Both the position numbers and the translations under genes were made by a program. Of a stretch of DNA of 7,738 bases, positions 1-6,778 are shown piece after piece. Location: NCBI GenBank assembly GCA_035493595.1, contig DATJHZ010000400.1:1-7738 (forward strand). Reading direction: 5' to 3'. Source of the DNA: DATCRE01 sp035493595. Lineage in GTDB: Bacteria > Bacteroidota > Bacteroidia > Cytophagales > Cyclobacteriaceae. The stretch's first letter is position 1; each line of letters starts with the position of its first letter. A model generated the notes under the pieces. It had not been told where the DNA came from. It saw only the letters and a program-made list of their open reading frames with translations, and made no database searches.

Positions 1-1928
1 CCGTTGTTCAATGATTTATTGTTGATATGGAAGATTGCCATTGGCTCAATAGGCGTTGCCAATGACCAGTAATTAAAATCAGCCACCACTCCAACAATTT
101 CAAAGCGTACATCGCTATTGGGTAATTGTATTTTTTTACCGATCACCGATTCATCTACCTTCCAACCGATTCGCTTAAGGGCTACTTCATTTAATATCAC
201 ACGATCAACATCACCCGGACTATCAGCAGAAAAATTACGACCAACCTTCAACTTAATATTAAGTGTTGGAATGAAGCGTTCATCGCCCGAAGTATAGTTA
301 AGTGGAAAAGTAGCATCGTTCAAACCTTCGGCAGTAAACTTGTCGCCGCCCCAAACTGTTGGTGGTAACGATGTGCTTCTTGCACTGTTAAGGGCACCCG
401 GTGTATTTAATGTAGCATTGGTAAAGCTCTCTCTGTCTTTAATGCCTTCGACATGTTTGATCACCAACAGGTTTTCTTTTGTAAAACCAAGATCTTTATT
501 CGAAACATAGTTTAGTTGCTGATACACTACGCCTGTGCAGATGATCAGTACAATAGAGATGATAAACTGAAATACCAACAGTCCATTACGAAATGACTTT
601 CCTTCTTTGCCAGTTTTTAATTTTCCCTTGATAGCTTCAACAGGTGGAAAGGCGCTGAGGAAAAATGCAGGATAACTGCTAGACATCACCGCCATTAAGC
701 CAATCATAAAAACTAATGATAGACTTAGTTTCCAATCACTCCATAAATTAATATGAAGCGTTGTATCTGTTACCATGCTAAAGGCTGGTAATACCAATTG
801 TGTAACAGCCAACGCTGCAACCATAGCGATAAAGCAAAATGTCAGAGCCTCTGCAAAAAAGTTAAGCGCTAATTCACGACGACCAAGTCCTAATATTTTG
901 CGAATGCTTGCTTCTTTAATCCGTCTTGTAAACTGTGCTGTAGATAAGTTCATGAAGTTGATGCATGACAACAGAGAGATAAAGATCGCGGCTCCTATTA
1001 ATGAATAAATGATTTTGATATTGCCGGAGTTGTTAATACGATTCAATACAACTTCAGAAGGTAAATGTATCGACGTCATGGGTTGCAAAAATAATTCCCA
1101 CTTCTTTCCTGATTTTATATAATCGTCATACGACGTATTCATAATGCGTTGAAGAGTTTCTTCGGCATACTTCTTGGGAATCGTAACAAGTTTAGCTTTT
1201 GTTGCTTCGACATTGGCATGTTCATCCAGCAACACATATGTTTCTAATTGGGTCCAGATCCAGCTCCAGTATTGTTTCTTTACTACTGGAAAGCTGTTCA
1301 TCGATAACAACATGTCAAACTCGATGTACGAATTATCAGGCGTGTCTTTAACTACGCCAGTTACTTCATAGGTCTTCTCATCGCCACCGCTTAAGCCACT
1401 GAGGCGTACAAGTTTCCCGATAGGATCTTCATTACCAAAATATTTTTTAGCAGTAGATTCAGTCATCACCATGGTGTTGGCTTCAATCAGTGATGTTTTA
1501 GGATTCCCGTTTGTCATCGGGAAGTTGAACATGGCAAAGAAGTTGGAGTCGGCAGCTAATATTTTAGTTTCCTCAAACGAGATAACTTCTTTTGCAGGAT
1601 TAGTATAAGAGATGATAAAATTACCGGGTGTATGAATGCTCGTTATGAGTTTCGCTTCAGGCAACTCGGCATGAAGAGCATACGCAACGCCAGGCCCTGT
1701 AGAAGCAAACTGGCTGTCGTTGCCTTCGCCCCAGATAAATGTTTGATTTACTCTGTAGATACGATCTACGTTTGCGTGAAAGCGATCATAACTGAATTCA
1801 TGACGAACATACAGATAGATGAGCAGCGTGCTCGCAATACTCACCGTAAGTCCTGTCAGATTAATGAAAGAGAAAAGCTTCTGACGTTGCAGGTTTCTAA
1901 GGAAGAGTGTGAAGTAGTATTTAATCAT
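1..1928 (-). CDS. MacB/FtsX-type ABC transporter permease (partial, C-terminus beyond window)
   Basis: This is an inner-membrane permease of the MacB/FtsX family, which normally pairs with a cytoplasmic ABC ATPase and acts on lipids, peptides, drugs or envelope stress; the substrate cannot be told. I read 642 codons from the ATG at 1926-1928 to the window edge without a stop or frameshift. Visible parts are TM1 near residues 18-40, a periplasmic MacB-like core domain to about 300, TM2 about 304-325 ending in INFMNLSTAQ, the coupling-type motif ASIRKILG near 342, TM3 about 355-380, TM4 about 405-430 with SSSYPAF, TM5 about 447-468, then the second periplasmic domain. The last segment and C-terminal tail lie outside. 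The start was chosen because MIKYYFTLFLRNLQRQ lines up with the first residues of the divergent paralogue at 2263. In-frame ATGs at 1976 and 1988 would add 16 or 20 residues. Family call is firm; substrate unknown. Confidence 0.93.
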   Translation of the reverse strand, partial: MIKYYFTLFLRNLQRQKLFSFINLTGLTVSIASTLLIYLYVRHEFSYDRFHANVDRIYRVNQTFIWGEGNDSQFASTGPGVAYALHAELPEAKLITSIHTPGNFIISYTNPAKEVISFEETKILAADSNFFAMFNFPMTNGNPKTSLIEANTMVMTESTAKKYFGNEDPIGKLVRLSGLSGGDEKTYEVTGVVKDTPDNSYIEFDMLLSMNSFPVVKKQYWSWIWTQLETYVLLDEHANVEATKAKLVTIPKKYAEETLQRIMNTSYDDYIKSGKKWELFLQPMTSIHLPSEVVLNRINNSGNIKIIYSLIGAAIFISLLSCINFMNLSTAQFTRRIKEASIRKILGLGRRELALNFFAEALTFCFIAMVAALAVTQLVLPAFSMVTDTTLHINLWSDWKLSLSLVFMIGLMAVMSSSYPAFFLSAFPPVEAIKGKLKTGKEGKSFRNGLLVFQFIISIVLIICTGVVYQQLNYVSNKDLGFTKENLLVIKHVEGIKDRESFTNATLNTPGALNSARSTSLPPTVWGGDKFTAEGLNDATFPLNYTSGDERFIPTLNIKLKVGRNFSADSPGDVDRVILNEVALKRIGWKVDESVIGKKIQLPNSDVRFEIVGVVADFNYWSLATPIEPMAIFHINNKSLNN

Positions 1929-1949
1929 GAGTTCGAGTAGTTGAGCATA

Positions 1950-1961
1950 GGTTTGCAAACC
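1950..1961. repeat. perfect 12-base palindrome, possible operator
   Basis: The sequence GGTTTGCAAACC equals its own reverse complement over all 12 bases. It lies 21 bases upstream of the chosen start of the leftward permease, where a dimeric regulator could bind, or in its 5' leader. If one of the upstream ATGs were the real start, it would instead be inside the coding region. No regulator can be named from the sequence. Confidence 0.35.
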
Positions 1962-2140
1962 CTGTACCAGTGACATAAACCGATGCATACCACCAATTAA
2001 GGCATTTTTAAAAGGTTGACCTGTCCACTACTGACTCAAAGTGTTCGATTTCGGAATTTATTTGGATGAGTTTAACATCGTGAAATAATCGGCACTTCGT
2101 GACTTTTTTAGTTGATTTTGAATTAAAATATTTGGCCGGT

Positions 2141-2160
2141 TACGGACAGATTTGCCCGTA
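2141..2160. repeat. imperfect inverted repeat in divergent promoter region
   Basis: Arms TACGGACA and TGCCCGTA flank a 4-base spacer GATT. Seven of eight positions pair. It sits about 65 bases upstream of the putative promoter -33 element of the rightward permease, so it could be an upstream operator. It is short enough to be chance. Confidence 0.25.
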
Positions 2161-2204
2161 TTTGATAACCCCGATTATTACAGATCGCCTTCCTTAGCAC
2201 TGAA

Positions 2205-2234
2205 TTGATGATTTGTCAATTGGCCTTATCTTTG
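2205..2234 (+). promoter_or_regulatory. Bacteroidota-type promoter for the rightward permease
   Basis: TTG at 2205-2207 is followed after 19 bases by TATCTTTG at 2227-2234, a full match to the TAnnTTTG -7 element used by the Bacteroidota primary sigma factor. Transcription would begin near 2240, leaving a leader of roughly 20 bases before the ATG at 2263. The match, spacing and position agree, but the start site is inferred. Confidence 0.55.
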
Positions 2235-2262
2235 GCTAGACGTGTTTGATTAAATTCAGATC

Positions 2263-4635
2263 ATGCTTAGAAACTACATCAACATTGCCATTCGCACGCT
2301 GCATCGAAACCTTGTTTATTCATTTATAAACATTACCGGACTCTCTATAGGTATTGCCTGCAGCGTACTCATTCTATTATGGGTGTATGATGAAGTTACG
2401 TATGATCAATCGTTCAGCAAGTATCAGGAGCTTTACCAGATCAAGGTAAATAACACAATAGATCAGGGCGTTGTTACACGAACCAACTTGCCTATGCTGT
2501 TGAAAGATGTTTTGCTTCAGCAGGATAGTCGAATCAAACGATATGCGATAACGGTTCCCCAGTCTGCTTTGCTTAGTGTTGGTGAAAAGAAACTAGAGAA
2601 GACAGGAATTGATGCGAGCGAATCTTTCTTAACCATCTTCGATTACAAATTGATTGCGGGTAACGCTGAGACCGCATTGAATGATCCTCGTTCTATTGTG
2701 CTCACGCAATCAAGTGCCCGAGCGTTGTTTGGTAATGAAGACGCTCTTGGAAAATTTGTACAGGTAAAAATTGAAAAGAATGAAGAGCTTAAAGTTACTG
2801 CCATTATTGCTGATACCCCCAACAATGTTTCGCTGAAACCTGATTTCATTCTTCCCTTTACATACTTTGAAGCCACTTCGCCCTGGGTGCGCTACGCACG
2901 CAACAACTGGAACAATAATGCTTTTGAATATTATGTAGAGCTACAACCGGGTGCTGAAAAAGAAGCTGTTGATGCTTCGATAAAAGACATTATAAAGAAG
3001 AATAATCCTGATGCCGCCAACCGAGAACTTTTTCTTCATGGCATAAGTCGTTGGAGACTTCATAATAATTTTGTGAACGGAAAAGAAGAAGGAGGACTAA
3101 TAACATATGTAAGACTATTTACCGGCATTGCCATTTTTATTTTGGTAATAGCATGTATCAACTTCATGAACCTTTCTACCGCACGTTCAGAACATCGTGC
3201 AAGAGAAGTTGGCATTCGAAAAACTGTAGGCTCCGGTAGAAACGAACTCATCTTTCAATTCTTAGGTGAATCAATACTTATTGCTGCGATAGCTTTTATC
3301 ATATCGATTGTATTGATTGAGCTTGCGTTACCTTTCTATAATGATCTGGTTGGAAAAAAACTAGTTGTACCCTATTCATCATTACCCTTCTGGATTTTTA
3401 GTATTGCCTTAACATTGCTCACAGGTTTATTAGCAGGCAGCTATCCTGCATTTTATCTTTCATCTTTTAAGCCTGTTAAAGTATTGAAAGGGAAAATACA
3501 AGCTGGCAAATATGCCAGTACACCCCGCCAGGTTATGGTTACATTGCAATTTTGTTTTTCAATTTTACTTATCATAAGCACTGTAGTGGTGTATAAGCAA
3601 ATTCAATATTTAAAAAACCGGGAGCTTGGTTATGATCAGCAAAACCTGATAATGGTTTGGACTACCCGCGATATTGAGAATAATTTCAGAGCTATTAAGC
3701 AAGAGCTACTCTCAACAGGAGCGGCGCAAGCGATGTGTAAATCGAATAGCCCTGTTACGAATATTTTTGCTTCGAGTCCGCTTGATTCATGGCCGGGTAT
3801 GAGTGCCGGACAACATGTTGAAGTTACCAACATTGCCACGGAGTATGATTACACCAAGACAATGGGTATTCGCATGCTTGAAGGTCGTGATTTCTCAGAG
3901 GAATATAAAAGCGATACAGCTGCGATGGTGTTAAATAAAGCAGCAGTAAAAATACTTGGACTCAGCAGTCCGGTTGGAGAAAAGATTCAGATGTGGAAAT
4001 CATGGTGGCATGTAATTGGGGTGATGGATGATGTGCTCATGGGTTCGAGCTCTAATAAAATAGATCCTCTCGTGATGACGATGGACTCAACATGGTCTAG
4101 TACTATTACTGTACGCTTGCCAAAGAAAGCAGATGTAACGACATCACTCAAAAATGTAGAGAAAGTATTTAAAAAGTATAATCCGGATTATCCTTTTAAC
4201 TATCGGTTTGCTGATGCCGAGTTTGAGCATAAGTTTACGAGAATCAACATGATCAGCAATCTGGCAGGTTCTTTCTCTATGCTTGCTATTTTTATTACGG
4301 GCCTTGGCTTGTTTGGTATGGCGGCATTTACGGCAGAACAACGCACCAAAGAAATTGGTATTCGTAAAGTGTTAGGTGCTTCTGTGTCAGGTATAGTTCT
4401 TATGCTCACAAAAGATTTTTCACGTCTGGTACTCATTGCATTTATAATAACCACACCCATAGCGTGGTGGGCTATGATGGATTTTTTACAGGAATATCAG
4501 ATCCGTATCAAGACGCCGTTATGGGTATTTCCTACGGCGGGTATTCTTTGCCTTATCATTACAGTTATGATTGTAAGTACACAAGCTTTCCGTGCTGCTG
4601 TTCGTAATCCGGTGGAATCGTTGAAGAGTGAATGA
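2263..4635 (+). CDS. MacB/FtsX-type ABC transporter permease
   Basis: This is a complete 790-residue inner-membrane ABC permease with the duplicated layout usual for large Bacteroidota MacB/FtsX permeases. TM1 lies at about 19-41, followed by a periplasmic MacB-like core domain about 45-270. TM2 is about 283-305 (ending NFMNLSTARSE) with the motif GIRKTVGSGRNELI at 317-330. TM3 is about 329-352, TM4 about 375-398 (GSYPAFYLS) and TM5 about 424-446. A second periplasmic domain follows at about 450-660, then TM6 about 666-690, GIRKVLGAS at 699-707, TM7 about 711-737, TM8 about 752-773 and a typical tail NPVESLKSE. The two GIRK motifs after TM2 and TM6 mark the repeated FtsX module. Neither an ATPase nor a membrane-fusion protein lies next to it here, so it probably uses an ATPase encoded elsewhere; the cargo is unknown. 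Transcription likely starts from the promoter at 2205-2234. The start is supported by alignment with the divergent paralogue. Confidence 0.95.
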   Translation: MLRNYINIAIRTLHRNLVYSFINITGLSIGIACSVLILLWVYDEVTYDQSFSKYQELYQIKVNNTIDQGVVTRTNLPMLLKDVLLQQDSRIKRYAITVPQSALLSVGEKKLEKTGIDASESFLTIFDYKLIAGNAETALNDPRSIVLTQSSARALFGNEDALGKFVQVKIEKNEELKVTAIIADTPNNVSLKPDFILPFTYFEATSPWVRYARNNWNNNAFEYYVELQPGAEKEAVDASIKDIIKKNNPDAANRELFLHGISRWRLHNNFVNGKEEGGLITYVRLFTGIAIFILVIACINFMNLSTARSEHRAREVGIRKTVGSGRNELIFQFLGESILIAAIAFIISIVLIELALPFYNDLVGKKLVVPYSSLPFWIFSIALTLLTGLLAGSYPAFYLSSFKPVKVLKGKIQAGKYASTPRQVMVTLQFCFSILLIISTVVVYKQIQYLKNRELGYDQQNLIMVWTTRDIENNFRAIKQELLSTGAAQAMCKSNSPVTNIFASSPLDSWPGMSAGQHVEVTNIATEYDYTKTMGIRMLEGRDFSEEYKSDTAAMVLNKAAVKILGLSSPVGEKIQMWKSWWHVIGVMDDVLMGSSSNKIDPLVMTMDSTWSSTITVRLPKKADVTTSLKNVEKVFKKYNPDYPFNYRFADAEFEHKFTRINMISNLAGSFSMLAIFITGLGLFGMAAFTAEQRTKEIGIRKVLGASVSGIVLMLTKDFSRLVLIAFIITTPIAWWAMMDFLQEYQIRIKTPLWVFPTAGILCLIITVMIVSTQAFRAAVRNPVESLKSE

Positions 4636-4642
4636 GTAGTGC

Positions 4643-4723
4643 CAAGTTTCATAATTTCCGAGGGATGGCATTATTGTGGGAATATGTAAGCGCATTTTAT
4701 GAATCTTGAAAGGATGAATCATG
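4643..4723 (+). repeat. composite intergenic repeat, copy 1 (forward)
   Basis: This is the first of three related elements in the convergent gap. Flank CAAGTTTCATAAT (4643-4655) leads into half a (4656-4682, TTCCGAGGGATG then ATTATTGTGGGAA). Half b follows at 4701-4723 (CTTGAAAGGATGA core). The two cores are about 49 bases apart. It aligns end to end with copy 3 at roughly 70% identity by eye. It is the most degenerate copy, and its palindromes are partly lost. Confidence 0.75.
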
Positions 4724-4790
4724 TCACTCCTTCGGAGTTTGAAATCAATCTTAACTCTACTTTCTATAATCATGTCAGCCCTTCGGGCTT
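4720..4790 (-). repeat. composite intergenic repeat, copy 2 (inverted)
   Basis: This is the same composite element in the opposite direction. On the plus strand half b reads CATGTCACTCCTTCGGAG (4720-4737), containing the perfect stem CTCC-TTC-GGAG. Half a reads TTCTATAATCATGTCAGC then CCTTCGGGCT (4762-4789), containing AGCCC-TTC-GGGCT with a 5-base stem. Core-to-core distance is 51 bases. It shares the bases CATG with the end of copy 1, so copies 1 and 2 abut tail to tail. Confidence 0.75.
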
Positions 4791-4802
4791 GGTGCAGCAA
4801 AT

Positions 4803-4829
4803 AGAACGTGGAGGACTGATCAACGTTCT
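4803..4829. repeat. 7-base inverted repeat between repeat copies
   Basis: AGAACGT (4803-4809) and ACGTTCT (4823-4829) are perfect inverted arms around a 13-base spacer. T-rich sequence follows on the plus side. It could act as a weak transcription end for the permease gene, but the stem is short and the loop large, so the role is uncertain. Confidence 0.25.
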
Positions 4830-4874
4830 TTAATCACTTATTTTAAATTGATGAGTTGTTGATTGGATATTCTG

Positions 4875-4957
4875 CAAGTTTTATAATCCCGAAGGGATGA
4901 TATTATTATAGAAAATGTCTATGGATATTTTTACGAACCCTGAAAGGGTGAAATTAT
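4875..4957 (+). repeat. composite intergenic repeat, copy 3 (forward)
   Basis: This is the best-formed forward copy. Flank CAAGTTTTATAAT (4875-4887) is followed by half a with CCCGAAGGGATGA and ATTATTATAGAA (4888-4913). Half b, ACCCTGAAAGGGTGAAATTA, spans 4937-4956, and the cores are 51 bases apart. Half a matches inverted half a of copy 2 at 23 of 26 positions. The element ends about 10 bases from the stop codon of the minus-strand SDR gene, so read-through RNA from that gene would include it. Confidence 0.8.
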
Positions 4958-4966
4958 GGTTTCGCA

Positions 4967-5776
4967 CTAATCACTATCCTTTAGCCATTCATTCCAATCG
5001 GAAACTATAAATTTATAGTGAAGTAAATTCTCCAGGTATACACTGTCTACAATTTTCCAATTTGTGTTTTCAGCATTGAACGTTGGCGCTGTAACACCTA
5101 ATTGTGTTGAGGCCACAGTGTAAAATTCTTCTCGCGTAGGGTGATGTGGACAAACAGCATTAAGTGTATCAATGTTAAAATCATTTTCAATAATGTTGTT
5201 GCAGATACCAATACAATCGGAGAGATGAATCATATTCACGGGCGCTTTTCCATTGGAGAGATCTGTCTTGCCAGCAAGAAAACGACCTGGATGTCGACCC
5301 GGACCAACCAAACCTCCAAAACGGATAGCAGTGCTCGTAAAATGCGACGAGTTTTTCAATAAGCTTTCCGCTTGCCAGATTATTTTGCCAGACTGCTTTT
5401 CTGGATTTGGAATGGTTTGCTCATTTACATGCGCATTGCAATCATCATACACACCTGTGGAACTTATAAGTATTACTTTTTTTGTTTTGTGTTGTTGCAG
5501 CAAAGAAGCAATGATCTCAATCTTTGAATGATACGATACACTATCATTCAACCGCGGTGTGATAGCAATGATGAAAACATCACACTGAAAAAAAGAATCA
5601 TCGAAGATATTATCTTTCGCTCCAACGTTGATCAGAAATGGAATGATATTGTGTGATGCCAGTGTTGCAAGCTTTTCTTCGGAAGTTGTAGAACCCTTTA
5701 CCTGATGATCTTTGCTTATCAGACTTTTTGCCAATGGAATACCAAACCAACCACAACCTAATATGCTTACTGTCAT
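4967..5776 (-). CDS. atypical SDR / NAD(P)-binding epimerase-like protein (YeeZ-like)
   Basis: This is a 269-residue cytoplasmic Rossmann-fold protein resembling the atypical SDR group that includes E. coli YeeZ. The N-terminal dinucleotide motif is GCGWFG at 7-12, and GSTTS at 28-32 may bind the adenosine ribose. ISSTGVY at 104-110 matches the serine strand of extended SDRs. RFGGLVGPGRHPG at 152-164 and NMIHLSDCIG at 181-190 are the usual substrate-side and C-terminal signatures of this group. The YxxxK catalytic pair is missing: counting back from AE at 136-137, those positions hold Ser129 and Ile133. It may therefore bind NAD(P) without classical SDR chemistry; its substrate is unknown. 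It lies 102 bases downstream of the AraC gene on the same strand. The ATG at 5774-5776 places the GxGxxG motif at the usual distance. No clear promoter was found. Confidence 0.85.
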   Translation of the reverse strand: MTVSILGCGWFGIPLAKSLISKDHQVKGSTTSEEKLATLASHNIIPFLINVGAKDNIFDDSFFQCDVFIIAITPRLNDSVSYHSKIEIIASLLQQHKTKKVILISSTGVYDDCNAHVNEQTIPNPEKQSGKIIWQAESLLKNSSHFTSTAIRFGGLVGPGRHPGRFLAGKTDLSNGKAPVNMIHLSDCIGICNNIIENDFNIDTLNAVCPHHPTREEFYTVASTQLGVTAPTFNAENTNWKIVDSVYLENLLHYKFIVSDWNEWLKDSD

Positions 5777-5878
5777 TATTTCACTAATCTGTTTTCGGCT
5801 GGCAATTTAGGTAAATAAAAAAAGAACCAGACTAACAGGATAGAAATCAGAGAATAGTTTAATGCCTCTGTTGATCAA

Positions 5879-6676
5879 TTATATTCTTGAAGGAGAATGA
5901 CCAAAAGCATTTTTAAATGCATAGGAGAAATGGGAGAGGTCTTCAAAGCCTACTTCCAGGTATACATCAGAAGCCTTCTTGCCTTTCTCTTTGATTTGAT
6001 AATAAGCCTCCTGCAATCTTTTCTGTTGCAACCAACGGCTGGGTGATGTGTGAAATACTTTTTCGAAATCTCTTTTAAAAGTAGCAAGACTTCGTCCACT
6101 GAGATAGGCCAACCGGTTAAGACTTACATTGAAATGAAAATTATGCTGCATAAATTCTTCCAGGTTGATTTTACCAGGTTCGGCAAAATCGAAAAGCACA
6201 TCTTTTAATTCGGGCTTGGAACGTAAGAGGATTAACACAGCTTCTTTTACCTTCAGGGAAAACAACGTTTCATTTTCTTCTTGCGATAAATGAAGATAAG
6301 GCATGAGAGAGTTGATGTAACTTTCATATAGCGGATCATGAGGAAGTACGGTAATAGAATCACCATGATGCTTTTTATCAGCAGTGTAACCATTTTCCCT
6401 GCTGATTGTGCGCAATGTTTCCTGATCGAGCCGAATTGAAATGGATTTAAACTCACCACCTTCGGGTGGATGCTTTACAAACTTGGCAAGTTGATTTCTC
6501 CTGGTGAACCGAAAATCGCCTGGATTGATTTTATAAATCTTATTTCCATTATTCACTTCCAATGTACCGGCTACCTGGTAACTGAAAACATGATCAGGCA
6601 CAAACTGCTCTCCTTCCCGGCTTACATTAAAGTAGCAGGAGTAAACAATTTTCGGCAAAGACTTTTCTCCAGACAT
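5879..6676 (-). CDS. AraC-family transcriptional regulator
   Basis: This 265-residue DNA-binding protein has an N-terminal cupin-like sensor domain (about 10-115), a helical linker (about 115-165) and a C-terminal AraC/XylS domain. The first helix-turn-helix covers about 183-208 (LNRLAYLSGRSLATFKRDFE). The second covers about 234-260, with the family signature GFEDLSHFSYAFKNAFGHSP at 243-262. The protein stops at SPSRI just after the signature, a normal end for the family. The sensor part resembles the ExsA-type N-terminal domain of Bacteroidota AraC proteins, though this is a weak call. The gene lies between two SDR genes on the same strand, so the adjacent SDR at 6779-7663 is a plausible target; the effector is unknown. 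The leader is AT-rich without a Shine-Dalgarno sequence, and the best -7-like element (TGGCTTTG) lacks a partner, so no promoter is called. Confidence 0.93.
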   Translation of the reverse strand: MSGEKSLPKIVYSCYFNVSREGEQFVPDHVFSYQVAGTLEVNNGNKIYKINPGDFRFTRRNQLAKFVKHPPEGGEFKSISIRLDQETLRTISRENGYTADKKHHGDSITVLPHDPLYESYINSLMPYLHLSQEENETLFSLKVKEAVLILLRSKPELKDVLFDFAEPGKINLEEFMQHNFHFNVSLNRLAYLSGRSLATFKRDFEKVFHTSPSRWLQQKRLQEAYYQIKEKGKKASDVYLEVGFEDLSHFSYAFKNAFGHSPSRI

Positions 6677-6778
6677 GGTTTAATAAATTTACAAAAACAA
6701 AGCCACTGGTTCGCATCATGAATCAGAGCTTTGTTCTAGTAGACAACTTAATTGATTTCTGCTAATGTGTAACGGCTG

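Larger units (their letters stand above)
1929..2262. other. divergent intergenic region between two permease genes
   Basis: This 334-base gap separates two divergently transcribed permease genes and must carry both promoters. A good Bacteroidota-type promoter is visible for the rightward gene. None is convincing for the leftward gene: I looked for TAnnTTTG on the minus strand and found no full match near the start. Two dyads are listed separately. A short CAC-TTC-GTG hairpin at 2093-2101 is followed by TTTTTT at 2103-2109, but its 3-base stem is too weak to call a terminator. No small gene with family resemblance was seen. Confidence 0.7.

Noticed and set aside
1..1928. Pseudogene or frameshift in the left permease
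   Set aside because: I checked the frame line by line from the start to the edge and found no stop codon; it simply continues outside the window.
1632..1940. Plus-strand open frame of 102 codons
   Set aside because: It lies antisense to the left permease, whose frame continues unbroken with clear family motifs; the plus-strand product has no recognisable features.
4519..4800. Minus-strand open frame of 93 codons across the permease end and repeats
   Set aside because: It overlaps the well-supported end of the right permease and then runs through the repeat copies; composition and content look non-coding.
4643..4957. CRISPR array
   Set aside because: There are only three diverged copies in mixed orientation with unequal gaps, and no cas genes. 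This fits REP/MITE-like repeats, not CRISPR.
5141..5531. Two plus-strand open frames within the atypical SDR gene
   Set aside because: They are antisense shadows of a gene with clear Rossmann-fold motifs.
5816..5826. T-run (minus strand) after the AraC gene as an intrinsic terminator
   Set aside because: A run of seven T is present, but no stable GC-containing stem precedes it.
5777..6778. Identical 102-base gaps on both sides of the AraC gene
   Set aside because: The two gap sequences do not resemble each other, so the equal length is taken as coincidence.
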